64,000 bases of DNA, from positions 48,456,916 to 48,520,915 of the forward strand of contig JAVGWX010000002.1 in NCBI GenBank assembly GCA_036924085.1. Reading direction: 5' to 3'. Positions within the stretch are counted from its first letter, which is position 1. Each line of letters begins with the position of its first letter. The notes beneath the pieces were generated by a model, which saw only the letters and a program-made list of their open reading frames with translations, made no database searches and was not told where the DNA came from. This DNA comes from Ariolimax columbianus. Taxonomy: Eukaryota; Mollusca; Gastropoda; Stylommatophora; Arionidae. The position numbers and the translations under genes were made by a program. Positions 34,825 through 46,299 of this stretch are shown here, piece by piece.

Positions 34825-34925
34825 TGATACTGTAATTTTCCTGAATGTCGTTAGAGGCAACCTACTGGAGCTGGGTATGGAACTTGCCACCTCATCATGT
34901 AAAATGATGAGCCACAAGAAAAAGT
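34825..34925 (+). repeat. Dispersed repeat fragment
   Basis: Resembles the two repeats at 23690-24035: a GTAATTTTCCTGAATG...GGCAACCTACTGG...GAGCCACAAGAAAAA order, more diverged. Confidence 0.4.
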
Positions 34926-35085
34926 AAAGAATGCATGCACACACAATAGTGAAATAGGAACGACTAAGTTAAACCAAGTAAAAAGTGTTACTGAATTAAA
35001 GAAATTTAAGGTGACAGACGAAGAGACATTATGTAAGTTATTTGACATATGGTGAAATTTACTTAATGAAACAGAAGAATTGCGA

Positions 35086-36546
35086 GGGTGTGTAAATCAA
35101 ACTGGGACTTTTTGTTCTAGTTCTACCTGAATGGGTTATAGCGTATTGGAACTACTATCGTTAGTTAGGAGCACTTATGTCCTATTACTGCTAGGTGGCC
35201 CATTTTCCATGGGTCAGTCATGCCACAGATAAATAAAAATGGCGGACAACTCTGTTAGTGCTTGCATGGAACGGCATGTTCTGATGAAGATTCTAGCAAA
35301 AGAAGGTGTGAAGCCTACGGCAATTTACAAAAAAACTGCTATCACAAAACAGTGATGAGGCACTGAGTGGCAGTAAAACATTTGAATGGTGTAGATGTTT
35401 TAGAGAAGGCCGTACATCCGTGAGTGATGACCCCGGCCATGTTGGCTCTCAGCCCACCACTCATTCCTGAGAATTTCCAGATTGTGGAACGCATTATCCT
35501 GGAAAATCGGCGCATAACCTGTCATGAAATTGCACGAGAGGCAAGTTTTTCTTTGGGTACGGTGAACACTATTGTTCATGAACATTTGCATTTTTGAAAG
35601 GTTAGTGCATGTTGAGTGCCAAGACAGATTTTCACTTTTGACGAGAAGAGAAGATTACAAGATTTTGAATTGAAGGAATGTTTAGACTTGGAAGGCGATG
35701 ATTTTTTTGGATCACTTCATTGCCTGTGACAAGACCTGGGCACATCATTACACGTGACAAGACCTGGGCACATCATTACATGTGACAAGACCTGGGCACA
35801 TCATTACATGTGACAAGACCTGGGCACATCATTACATGTGACAAGACCTGGGCACATCATTACATGTGACAAGACCTGGGCACATCATTACATGTGACAA
35901 GACCTGGGCACATCATTAGATGTGACAAAACCTGGGCACATCATTATACTGCCGAATCGAAACGAGCACCCAAGCAGTGCCAGCATACGCAATCACCACT
36001 ACCAAAATAAGTTAAGACAATTGCGTCTGCAGGTAAAGTGATGGCAAGTGCTGTTTGGGACAAACTTGGACATTCATGTTGGTTTTCTAGCAAATGGTAC
36101 CACCATCAACAGTGAACAGTACATACACGTTTTGAGTGATGTGCATAACCGTCCGCAGAAAAACGATCTGGTTTGATTACAAAGAGTGTCCCGCTGCCGC
36201 AAGAAAACGCTCATATATCTCACTGCACTATGTGCCAGCTGTAGCAACACGACTGACCTAGACCTACAACCTAGACCTAGCTCCAAGTGATTTCCACCTG
36301 TTTTGACCCATAAAAGAATTCCTCGGTCAGCATTTCAGCACTGATAACGAAGTGAAACAGGCCGTCCTGCAAATTGGTCCAGATATACTGACAAATCTTT
36401 CTATGCTGAAGCATTTCAATCATTACTTAAACACTTGGATAAGTGCATACATGCTGCAGCAAATTATATAGAACAATAAATGGCATTTTGACTACTTTAC
36501 TTTATTTTTCCTTACAAATAAAAAGACTGGTTTGACTTGACATCAC
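35086..36546 (+). mobile_element. Dead mariner transposon 1
   Basis: Terminal repeats GTGTGTAAATCAAACTGGGA (left) and the complement of AGACTGGTTTGACTTGACAT (right) match imperfectly. The transposase reads MADNSVSACMERHVLMKIL near 35240, then many stops. DKTWAHHYT is near 35730-35945 (first catalytic Asp), SAGKVMASAVWD near 36030 and LDLAPSDFHL near 36270 (last Asp), the mariner order (family knowledge). The middle DNARPH block is corrupted. An internal 28-bp array expands the DKTWAHH segment. It sits in the last kinase intron. Confidence 0.8.
35726..35950. repeat. 28-bp array inside mariner 1, about 8 copies
   Basis: The unit is TGTGACAAGACCTGGGCACA then TCATTACA. Each unit codes the catalytic-site words DKTWAHHY in one frame, but 28 is not a multiple of three, so every copy shifts frame. 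It must have expanded after the gene died. Confidence 0.93.
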
Positions 36547-36790
36547 ATAATGTAATGAAAAGGGAGGATGGTCACACAAAGGTTATATATGCCAGAGCAC
36601 AGGAGATATAAGAATATGAGACAAAAGGCTGTGTTATGAAAATTGATGCCTTGATATGCTTATTAAACTTTTGACTGAAGTAAGTAGAAAGTGGAATGTT
36701 TCACATTGTTTTCGCAATGCCAAAATAGTGTCTTTGATAGATTAAATGGTAAAGTAATACATGTTGCAAATATAAAAGGTACAATACCAT

Positions 36791-36792
36791 TT

Positions 36793-36828
<36 letters not shown>

Positions 36829-36829
36829 T
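36791..36829. repeat. (TA)n(CA)n microsatellite
   Basis: About 16 bases of TA repeats followed by CA repeats. Confidence 0.95.
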
Positions 36830-37046
36830 ACAATTACATTTATTTCGCAGGATAGAAAGCAGAAACAAATGAAGAATATGAAACTGACTGCAAAATAAGG
36901 GAGAACAAACAGTTTGTAAATGTATAAGTGATGGAAAAGTGACCAAGACTCAGTTAGACGCTACTAGTTTACATTCATTTTAAGTTTTGCAATGAAATGC
37001 AATGGCACTAACCACCCTACCTGGCGTACTTTGACAAATGATTTAC

Positions 37047-37113
37047 CTTAGGAATGATTGGTGGTGTCAGCGTGAGGCTCATTAGGCCTTCCCAGTCAAA
37101 ACCTTGGAACCAT
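37047..37113 (-). CDS. PRKG1: PRKG1-like exon, start of AGC tail
   Basis: 67 bases: the last base of a split Lys codon, then [20 protein letters not shown] and PK. The acceptor CTCTTTGTAG lies above 37113; the donor AAG/GTAAAT is below 37047. The WF..F.WEGL block and the PPIIP turn are standard for cGMP-dependent kinases. Confidence 0.93.
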
Positions 37114-37270
37114 CTACAAAGAGATACAAATAAAACATGACACATTGTTCTGTGAAATAATTACAAGATTGCAACATGATGCACAGGCACACACCTTAAA
37201 TATACTCGCTTCATTGGACGTCTTACATGAGTTCTCATTCAATGATTGAGGCCGATGTGCTCTATTTAAG

Positions 37271-38543
37271 TGGGTAAGTCAGTAAGTAGGTCAGATATTC
37301 ATATGAGATAGCTAGACAATGTAGGTGGTACTTCCTAAAGGTTTCATTAGGAGGAAACAACATCCAGCTTTGTGAAGCTTGTTGTCGCATGCACATGCGC
37401 AGCTGAGGTACAAAATGGCGTCCGTGCTCACAGTGCGTTCAATCAAAGAAAGCAATTTGTGAGGGTGGGGACTTTTTGCAAAAGGTATTCACAAGCAAAT
37501 GCTTCTGATTTACTGTGGTGACAAGTGTTTGTCGCGTAAAGCGGTGGATGGCTGGGCCAGCAAATTTTCAAAAGGAATTGACAAATTGCTGAAGAAGCCC
37601 GACCTGATTGTCCTATTTAGATTGTAACAGAAGCATCTGTGCGGCAGGTGTGGGAGATAATTCAAGCTGACAGGCAAGTAAGTATAGACAGAGTGCCAAC
37701 TGCAATACGGGGTTTGAATGGTTCAGCCTACAGCATAGTGCATGGTCGACTGAATTTGCGGAAAGTGTGCTCATGGTGGGTACTCAGAAAACTGACTGAC
37801 GGGCGCAAAATGCCTGTCCTTGCATATGTTGGCATGCAGATGAAGAGGAAGACATGCTGAACAGGATTTTTACTGATGATGAATCATTAATGCATCACTA
37901 CCAACACGAATCAAAGCAGCTTCATGCAATGGAAACATCCCTTTTCAACTTCTGTCAAGAAATTCATGGCTATGTTGGGAAGGTTTTGATCACATTGTGT
38001 TGAGATTTTCATGGAAAGCTGCCCACCAATTTCCAGAAGAAAGGTGACAATATGAATGCTGTATCATACTGTAAAGTGTTGTTGTTGCTTTGGGGAATAA
38101 TTTGAAGAAAACGTCCAGGTGACAGTTACTGACTAGTGGAGTACTGCTCCATCACGACAATGCCAGACCACATACGGCTCAATTAACTCATGAGAAAATT
38201 GACTTACTTTAGTGGCAACTTCTTGAACATTAAATCCCCGACTTAGCGCCTAGCAATTTCAACCTGTTTGGTGCACTAACAACCCACGTTGGCCAGAGAC
38301 GTTTACTGAATGACGAAGAAGTTGAATATGAAATGCAAATGTGGCTGAGACAGTGGACCAAAGACTTCCTTGTCTCAGGTTTTTGTGCTCTGATAAAGCA
38401 ATGTGATACGTGTATATATTTTGGTGAATATTTTGTTGAGAATTAATGAACAAAATTATTGCAATCATAAATGATTTTTCAGTTTGAATCTCATGCAGTT
38501 TAAACAAAAATATCCTCTTGTGAAATATTTACTGACTTGCCCT
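37271..38543 (+). mobile_element. Dead mariner transposon 2
   Basis: About 1.27 kb, normal for mariners. The ends GGGTAAGTCAGTAA (left) and the complement of TTACTGACTTGCCC (right) are inverted repeats, with TA next to each. Transposase remnants read MASVLTVRSIKE near 37413, LHHDNARPHTAQLTHEKI near 38150 (second catalytic Asp), PDLAPSNFNLFGAL near 38240 (third Asp) and DEEVEYEMQMWLRQW near 38310. Many stops and shifts. It is a different subfamily from mariner 1. Confidence 0.78.
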
Positions 38544-38619
38544 ATTATATGAGTTTTTGACCGTTTTTTCACTTCTGCTCAGAATACTTCAGAAGTTAGT
38601 TAGATAGTTTTATTTCCAC

Positions 38620-38800
38620 TTTTGCCATTAAGCGGCGTGGGGAGTTTAAGTCGTCCGTCCTGCACCAAGTGCATTGCGTCAGTAAATGTCTCTCCCCAAT
38701 CACTCTAATGTCATCTATCGACCAGCCTCACAGCCGCCCCTTGTCCTATAGCCAGATCTACCAGCGTTGTAATCCGTCAGCTAAAGTTAATGAGGGTGCA
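38620..38800. repeat. Dispersed repeat related to 17250-17470
   Basis: It shares ordered words with the copy at 17250-17470 (TTAAGTCG, ACCAAGT, TAATGTCATC, CAGATC). Type unknown. From 38801 to 39530 I see no further feature. Confidence 0.4.
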
Positions 38801-39530
38801 ATCTCATGAGATAACCAAACCAAGATGTACTCAGATGTACTTGCCTCTTCTTCAATCATTCTTCATCAGATGTTTGTAGACATTGGCATCTATCATTCTG
38901 TTGGTTCCAGTCAAGCGCGTTATTGGTTATGTTGGTGTATCTTTTATCTTAGGATTTGTCATATTCACCTTTCCTTTCTCTCTCTAATCTCCAGCTGTAT
39001 TGGTTTTTGTCGTGGCCTTAGATCAGTGTTTGTTATTAGATCTGATAATCTGCTACAAGTAGGTAATAGAGACATCTGCTAGTGAATGTCTACAGTCTTC
39101 ACTTGATATTTTTAGTTACATGCCAATAATATCTAAGTCATACAGCATGACCAATTTTATATTAGTATTGAACAGCTAAATCTTTCCACAGAAAATTATG
39201 ACGAGTTTCATATTTAGCATATAGAGTTGAAAGCGAAGCTGGTCTTTGCTAATGCTAACATGAACTTCATCATTTGTTCACTTTTCTTTTTCAGGAGATA
39301 AAAGTGTACTCGCTCAATTAACTGGTCATTAATATTGTTGGTGTCATTTTGTTATTTACATTATTTTTCCCGTTTTATTCACTTCGATCTGCAATTCTGC
39401 TGTTTGAAATTTTACTTTTTGTGATTCTGTTTATACTTGTTACAAAATGTGACAAGAAGGCATGATAGACAGGAGACAATTAAAATGATGAAAATACATG
39501 ACAATCAAGAAGGGACATAACATTTCTTAC

Positions 39531-39716
39531 TTGTTCTTCCTGATGTCACTAATGCCATTCCTCCCGTAACCAAGTCTCTCCATGGGGTTGTCTCTGCATA
39601 ATTTCTTGATGAGTACATGGGCGCTTCTGCTGATCTTCTTGGGAAACTCAATCTGATCAATGCCTTTTAGGATTATGTTGTAAGTTCTCATTGGGTCAGG
39701 ACCCGAGAAAGGAGGC
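39531..39716 (-). CDS. PRKG1: PRKG1-like exon, kinase C-lobe
   Basis: 186 bases, phase 2 in and 2 out. It encodes [23 protein letters not shown] and [16 protein letters not shown]. These are helices F-I of the kinase domain, with the conserved RLG motif (Arg-Leu-Gly) that closes the domain. The acceptor is TTATATCTAG above 39716; the donor is GTAAGA below 39531. Confidence 0.95.
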
Positions 39717-39909
39717 CTAGATATAAAAAGTCGAACAGGTTTTAATTTGCATAGATAGAGAGTGTTACAAACAGTGTTTCTTATAGAGCAGAGTATATTG
39801 GGTTCTTAACATTATTGTGTACATGAACTCTTTGATAATCTTATGAAGACAATGTTCTCATTTGATGGTCTAATGGAGTCACTGCACTTGCTTGCAGTCT
39901 TGTAGAGCA

Positions 39910-40785
39910 CATGGTCCTTTGGCAATCTAATGTAGCCTATAGTCATCATTGGATGTCTAGTGTAGTTTTAAAGTTCCTTTGGCAGTCTGGTGTAGCCTAT
40001 AGTCATCATTGGATGTCTAGTGTAGTTTTAAAGTTCCTTTGGCAGTCTGGTGTAGCCTATAGTCATCATTGGATGTCTAGTGTAGTTTTAAAGTTCCTTT
40101 GGCAGTCTGGTGTAGCCTATAGTCATCATTGGATGTCTAGTGTAGTTTTAAAGTTCCTTTGGCAGTCTGGTGTAGCCTATAGTCATCATTGGATGTCTAG
40201 TGTAGTATTAAAGTTCCTTTGGCAGTCTGGTGTAGCCTATAGTCATCATTGGATGTCTAGTGTAGTATTAAAGTTCCTTTGGCAGTCTGGTGTAGCCTAT
40301 AGTCATCATTGATGTCTAGTGTAGTATTAAAGTTCCTTTGGCAGTCTGGTGTAGCCTATAGTCATCATTGGATGTCTAGTGTAGTATTAAAGTTCCTTTG
40401 GCAGTCTGGTGTAGCCTATAGTCATCATTGGATGTCTAGTGTAGTATTAAAGTTCCTTTGGCAGTCTGGTGTAGCCTATAGTCATCATTGATGTCAAGTG
40501 TAGTATTAAAGTTCCTTTGGCAGTCTGGTGTAGCCTATAGTCATCATTGATGTCTAGTGTAGTATTAAAGTTCCTTTGGCAGTCTGGTGTAGCCTATAGT
40601 CATCATTGGATGTCTAGTGTAGTATTAAAGTTCCTTTGGCAGTCTGGTGTAGCCTATAGTCATCATTGGATGTCTAGTGTAGTATTAAAGTTCCTTTGGC
40701 AGTCTGGTGTAGCCTATAGTCATCATTAGATGTCTAGTGTAGTATTAAAGTTCCTTTGGCAGTCTGGTGTAGCCTATAGACTCCA
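39910..40785. repeat. 60-bp minisatellite, about 14 copies
   Basis: The unit begins TTCCTTTGGCAGTCTGGTGT and continues AGCCTATAGTCATCATTGGA; a few copies are 59 bp. A TTTTAAAG variant marks the left five units, ATTAAAG the rest. Open frames on the plus strand follow from the 60-bp period. Confidence 0.96.
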
Positions 40786-41545
40786 TTTGGCAATCTTTTG
40801 TTGCCTATGGACACCATTAGCAGTCTGATGTAGCATACAACATCCTTTGCCAGTCTGGTGTAGTCATTGAACCCTTTGACAATCTGCTGTAGTCCTTGGA
40901 CCCTTTGATAGTCTGATGTAGTTCTTGGACCCTTTGGCAGTCTGGTGTAGTTCTTAGACCTTTTGGTAGTCTGGTGTAGTTCTTGGACCTTTTTACAGTC
41001 TGGTGCAGTTCTTGGACCCTTTGACAGTCTTGAGTAGTTCTTGGACCCTTTGGCAGTCTGGTGTTGTCCTTGGATCCTTTGACAGACTGGTTTAGTCTAT
41101 GGATTTCTTTGGCAATCGGCTATCATCTATTGACCCCATTGGCAGTCCAGTACAACCAATGAACATCTTTGGCAGTCTGGTGAACTGGTGAAACCTACAA
41201 ACTCCTTTGGTAAACTGATAAAATCTATCGAAATCTTTGACAGTCAGAGAAATTCTATGGAAATATTTGAATCAGACAAATATTATGAAAATATTTGACA
41301 ATTTGATAATTTTTTGGAAATCTTTAACAGTCAGATAAAATCTATGGACATCTTTGAAAGTTTGATAAATTCTATAGAAATCTTTGACATTGAAAAAATC
41401 TATGGAAATCTTTAGAAGTCTGAAAATGACTATGGAAATATATGGCTATCTGATGAAATCTATGGAAATCTTTAGCAGTCTGACCAGATCTATAGAAATC
41501 TTCAGCAGTCTGATCAGATCTATGGAAATCTTTGGAAGCTTTGTA
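40786..41545. repeat. Diverged about 30-bp array continuing the 60-bp array
   Basis: Units such as GGACCCTTTGGCAGTCTGGT recur about every 29-30 bp and grade rightward into AATCTTTGACAGTCTGATAA forms. The shared GGCAGTCTGGTGTAG core shows that the homogeneous 60-bp unit is a dimer derived from this older array. Confidence 0.9.
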
Positions 41546-42080
41546 AAAATTATATATATGTATGAAAGTATTTTATCTCTCTCAGAATAATTTTATTAAA
41601 TGCGTAAAATATTACACATATGATCTAATTGCAATGTTGAATCGCAATTCTGTTGCTTCTGATCCACATGAAGACTAGTCGATTATTATGTTATCCCTGC
41701 TGTTTCCCATATGGGACATTCTTTCTAGAACGCTCATTCAAACAAAGAAAGTATTCCACACAATACTGAGGAATACCATGTACTGATTTGGAGATCCTTC
41801 TGCCTTAGAGGGGTTAGACAACACTGCTATCACCCCCTATGACATGCTCTTAATGCAGTGAATGAGTGATCCTATACAAAAATAGATATATAATCTGACG
41901 TGATTTCTATTGGTTATGGAGTCACGGGTACTACTAATACTACTTTGAGTTGTTGCCTTATTGGCTCAATTCCAATTTAAAGAAAATGCTGAAGTTTAGT
42001 TAAAGGTTAGTTGGAAAGAAACAACTATGTCATCTTTGTTATCCAGATTTACGGTCCAACTTAATCCCAGAAATGAACAG
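41546..42080. other. Intron sequence, nothing assigned
   Basis: No repeat or coding feature recognised. Confidence 0.35.
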
Positions 42081-42965
42081 GATGTGACAGGATTTATATC
42101 AGTACCATCTCGCTCACCCACTCTATGTCCATCTTGCCCACCTATTTCAGTACCATCTCGCCCACCCACTCCAGCACCATCTTGCCCACCCATTCCAGTA
42201 CAATCTCGCCCACCCACTCCAGCACCATCTTGCCCACCTATTCCAGTACCATCTTGCCCACCTATTTCAGTACCATCTTGCCCACCCTCTCCAGTACCAT
42301 CTCGCCCACCCACTCCAGCACCATCTTGCCCACCCATTACAGTACCATCTCGCCCACCCACTCCAGCACCATCTTGCCCACCTATTCCAGTACCATCTCG
42401 CCCACCCACTCCAGCACCATCTTGCCCCCCCCCACTCCAGTACCATCTCGCCCACCCACTCCAGCACCATCTCGCCCACCCACTCCAGCACCATCTTGCC
42501 CACCTATTTCAGTACCATCTTGCTCACCCTCTCCAGTACCATCTCGCCCACCCACTCCAGCACCATCTTGCCCACCCATTCCAGTACCATCTTCCCCCCC
42601 CCACTCCAGCACCATCTTACCCACCTATTCCAGCACCATCTTGCCCACCTATTTCAGTACCATCTTGCTCACCCTCTCCAGTACCATCTCGCCCACCCAC
42701 TCCATCACCATCTTGCCCACCTATTTCAGTACCATCTTGCCCACCCTCTCCAGTACCCTCTCTCCCACCCACTCCAGTGCCGTCTTGCCCACCCATTCCA
42801 GTACCATCTCTCCCACCCACTCCACTACCATCTTGCCCACCTATTCCAGTACCGTCTTGCCCACACACTCCAGTACCACCCTGCCTACCCCTCCAGTACC
42901 ATCTCTCCCACCCACCACAGAGTATCATCTAGCCCATCCACTCAAGTACCACACTGCCTACCCAC
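42081..42965. repeat. 24-bp C-rich minisatellite, about 36 copies
   Basis: The unit is CCATCTCGCCCACCCACTCC then AGTA. The plus strand is almost free of G, so the minus strand (the kinase transcript strand) carries GGGTGGGCG in most units. Three plus-strand and three minus-strand frames are open for 80-300 codons because 24 is a multiple of three; none has a start context or splice support. The same unit occurs at 47650-47925. Confidence 0.96.
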
Positions 42966-43404
42966 TCGTATATCATCAAATAAACTAAGTTACGTTACTT
43001 TACCACGTCAGTCGGAAAAAGGCAGGAAGCAGACATAGAGGAGCAATAAAATCAAGTCTCACCAAATACCTTGCCAAATACTTTATTTGAAGAACTGAAC
43101 AAGTATTACGACTCGCAATCAAAACATAATTAATCATAAATATCGGCTCCATAACAATTCGCACAAAAGATAAGAAAACAGAACAGAAATGAAAAGTCCT
43201 GGAAATAAATCAAAGTCCTCTTCGTGTTCAGAAAGCTTGTATTCAGCAAAGCAGGCTAGACTTGCATTGGACGTGAATGGAAGTACGCATTATCGATCTC
43301 AACTCAGATCAAATTATCTGTCCTGTCCTTTCTAAGAAGACTGGCCGGAAATAGATCTCCATCTTGATATCATAAGCGGTGATATCACTTTCGAATGAAT
43401 ATAT
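42966..43404. other. Intron sequence, nothing assigned
   Basis: No recognisable feature. Confidence 0.35.
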
Positions 43405-43560
43405 GCGCACGGGGGTCTCAACAGCAGAGCGTTCGCTTCTCATGGTACAAGTACACACTGAGTTAGATTATCATTGTCGATACTTTCCAGTTGACCCAGT
43501 AGTAAATGACTACCTTACTTAATTTTAGGGAAGGAAAACCATCGAACTCGCCACACCATT
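43405..43560 (+). mobile_element. SINE2 copy
   Basis: tRNA-like head CAACAGCAGAGCGTTCGCTT then ACTGAGTTAGATTAT (weak B box). The SINE2 3' segment CAGTTGACCCAGTAGTAAAT and TTAATTTTAGGGAAGG follow. Confidence 0.55.
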
Positions 43561-43822
43561 ACAAGTAGCCGAGGTCCAGTAAAATGAAGTCTCTAACACT
43601 CCATCCCCAACAGCAATGTTTGCTATTTGACTACATTTACTTATGTTTCCATCAAATGAGAAAGGAAATCAAAAGGTAACGAACATTTGTTATTATCAGA
43701 GTATGGCATGTTAAGGTTAGATTTGTATTTCTTCTAGTATATGTACATAACTACTGTTTCATAAACGCATGTAATTTCAAACTGTGTGTTTCCATCTATT
43801 TTGTTTTCACTCATAATCTTGT

Positions 43823-46170
43823 TTCTTCTTCTTCTTCTTCTTTTTCTTCTTCTTCATCTTCTTCTTCTACTTTTTCTTTGTTCATCCTCAGATCAAGATC
43901 CGGGATCAAGATGCTGAGCAGCGCATAAGCTGCAGTGGTCAGCGACCCATAGCTGACTGCTAGCATCAGGGCCAGCAAACCATAGCTGCCAAGACCCTTC
44001 TACACCTCCACGTGGTGATCCTGGATAACAGGCTGCAGTAGGGCAGACTGGCTAAGGAGAAGGGATCAAAGAGGGAATGCTAACCCGGTACTAAAAAAGT
44101 GCTTGCTGAAGTCGGATGTGTTGGACCGAAAGGCGCAAATATCGCAGTCAAGCTGTAAAACTACGATACAACGCATTCCGTTCTCTGGACTACATTCTGC
44201 TGCTTGAGCCCTTTCAGGGTTTGGTAGTGGGAGATTGAGAACGAACGAAGAAGAAGAAGAGGAAGAAGATCAAGATCCCGGCTTCTTTTACAAAGTTCAC
44301 CGTTGTTTGTAAGGATGTTTTATCTATGTACAGCTGTTGCCTCACACCTGTCTCGTGAGGTCAGTATTGTTTTCTCTCTTCCTGTGTGAGCATGCAGTCT
44401 TGTAGGATGTGTTCCACTGTAATGGTATGCTCACTACATGGACACCTGTCATCTGTCTCAATACTTATTCTGTTGTAAAGATGACATTTGGTTATATTAT
44501 ATTAATTTCTCAGTGAGAAAAGGACGACATGCTCTTATCTAGTTATATCATAGCAGTTGTATTCTTTTTGGAAGTTGATGTGTTGATCTACGGATTTTCC
44601 CTGCAGGTGGCGTTAATTATGGAATTGGCCTCATTATACGCGATGCTCTGGTATGCTTGTTAGGAAGCTGATCCACAATTTGCTAGTCTACAGTTTCTTT
44701 GCTTTCGACATTGCAGTGTGAGGTGATCCACTGCATGACCAACCTTGGGTGTTCTGCTGACAGCTGTGTCATGATGTATATACATAGCTCGCGATCTTCA
44801 TCTTTGTGTAGTTTTAGCGCTGCTAATTCTGAGGAAATGTTAGTAAGAAATACCATATTTTATTTGTGGATATCTTCATTTTGGATTACACACGCAGCAA
44901 CAGTCTCCAGCGCCTGTACTTCCTCACGGAAGTTACTTTAGTATGTTCTCGTTGTTAGTACTAGAGTTTTTTTCCCCTCCGTTCCTTAGTCTGTAATATA
45001 TCCCTACACCTCCAGTATACGTGACTTTGTTAACTAGGCCAACTATATATCCATATTTCTGGCGGATATACTCTACTAAGATATTCTTCCTTGATAAATG
45101 TCCTTTCCAAATCTGCCCGTTTCTTTCTTTTCTATTACCTCTATGGTTTCTACCATCTCAGGGGATTTCGCTTTTCTTTCATGGCGGAATTTGGGATGTT
45201 TGTTGTTAGATCGCTAGCTTCTTGTGCCTTGTGTTTGGGTCTGCTCTTGTAAGATCTTTTCTTTAAAAAAAATACCAAATGGTTTATCTTTAATCTGCTT
45301 CTTCCCGTGCGATTTATCAAGTCATATATTTGGTGATCTGGCATTCGTTTGAACATCTCCCCATGCTAGAGTGTTTTTTGGATCTCTGCGCGTCTCCATA
45401 CTATCGATTCCCGTGATGCTCTCCATTCCATCTATTAGTGTTGTTCTTATAGCTCCAGTGATGGTATGGATACCTTTTTGATCTGGTTTGTTTCTTGTCA
45501 GTCTTTGGTCAATTGTTATTGCTAGATAAGTTGAATCTAGGGGGAGAGTCTAGCCATCTACTTTTAGGATCACTCCTTTGGGCTTGGAGGATAGGGAGAA
45601 GATTGTGTACGTGGTTTTGGTTTCGTTGATGACGCTTTTCCAGCTTTTTTGCGCATTCCTATATTTTATTTGGCTTCTTGTTGTAGGTGTAGACTCTTAG
45701 GATGTTCACAGCGCTAAGTCATATGCACATGGTTCACAGTGTACTCTTTTGAGGATTTCTATTATTATACCATTGATATATATGAGGAACATTATTCCAT
45801 CTTCAGGAGTTCCTTGTTACATTTTCATCTTTTCTCTGACACGTCCTTGAAGTTGTACTTTTTGCTCTCCTGTTATTCAAGAAATCACTGATCCATTTAC
45901 AAATGGTGGCTACAACCACGTCCAGTAGTTTGAGTACGGTCTTTCATATTCTATAGAAATTGTGTGTGGATCTATGCAGACTTCTAGTGTTTTCTTTTCT
46001 TCTAGATAATCATCTTCTATCTCTTTCAAGATAAATGTCACCTGATCTTCGAACGATCTGTTTCTACCAAAACCTATTTGCTGAAGGTTCTTGGATTCCA
46101 TATGCCAGATTGTTCTAGTATTATCGTATTTGTAAAACAGTCTCTCAATAATGAGTTACTTTCTGTTGTG
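43823..46170 (-). pseudogene. Decayed I-like LINE (type J)
   Basis: The low-coordinate end is a CTT-rich tail (43823-43880), the complement of a GAA 3' tail. Moving up on the minus strand: CPCSEHTITVEHILQDC (zinc-knuckle) near 44450, RNase H words (ALETVAA, VFLTNISSELAALK, QWITSHCNV) at 44930-44690, and RT at 45400-46100 (STEDQ-like RSFEDQVTFILKEIEDDY, then KWISDFL and IYQWYN). Heavily frameshifted. It contains SINE1 at 43902-44267. It belongs to the same broad group as copies A-G but is much more diverged. The 5' boundary is approximate. Confidence 0.65.
43902..44267 (+). mobile_element. SINE1 full-length copy with TSD, nested in LINE J
   Basis: 366 bp, GGGATCAAGATGCTGAGCAG to a GAAGAAGAAGAGGAA tail. 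The perfect 11-bp TSD GATCAAGATCC is at 43891-43901 and 44268-44278. It agrees with the copy at 34097 at about nine positions in ten by eye. Confidence 0.9.
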
Positions 46171-46299
46171 TTATTCTATATCAGGTAGAATGGACACCAC
46201 GTTGAAACGTATGTGCACAGCTTTGAAGGGTGATTTATGTACCCCGCTTATTGTACCGACAATTGAATCATTTTCATTGTTTGACTTACTTTGACTTCC

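Noticed and set aside
42027..43038. Proline-rich plus-strand frames (180-301 codons) and glycine-rich minus-strand frames
   Set aside because: All arise from the 24-bp array in several frames at once; they lie inside a kinase intron and have no signal of a real gene.
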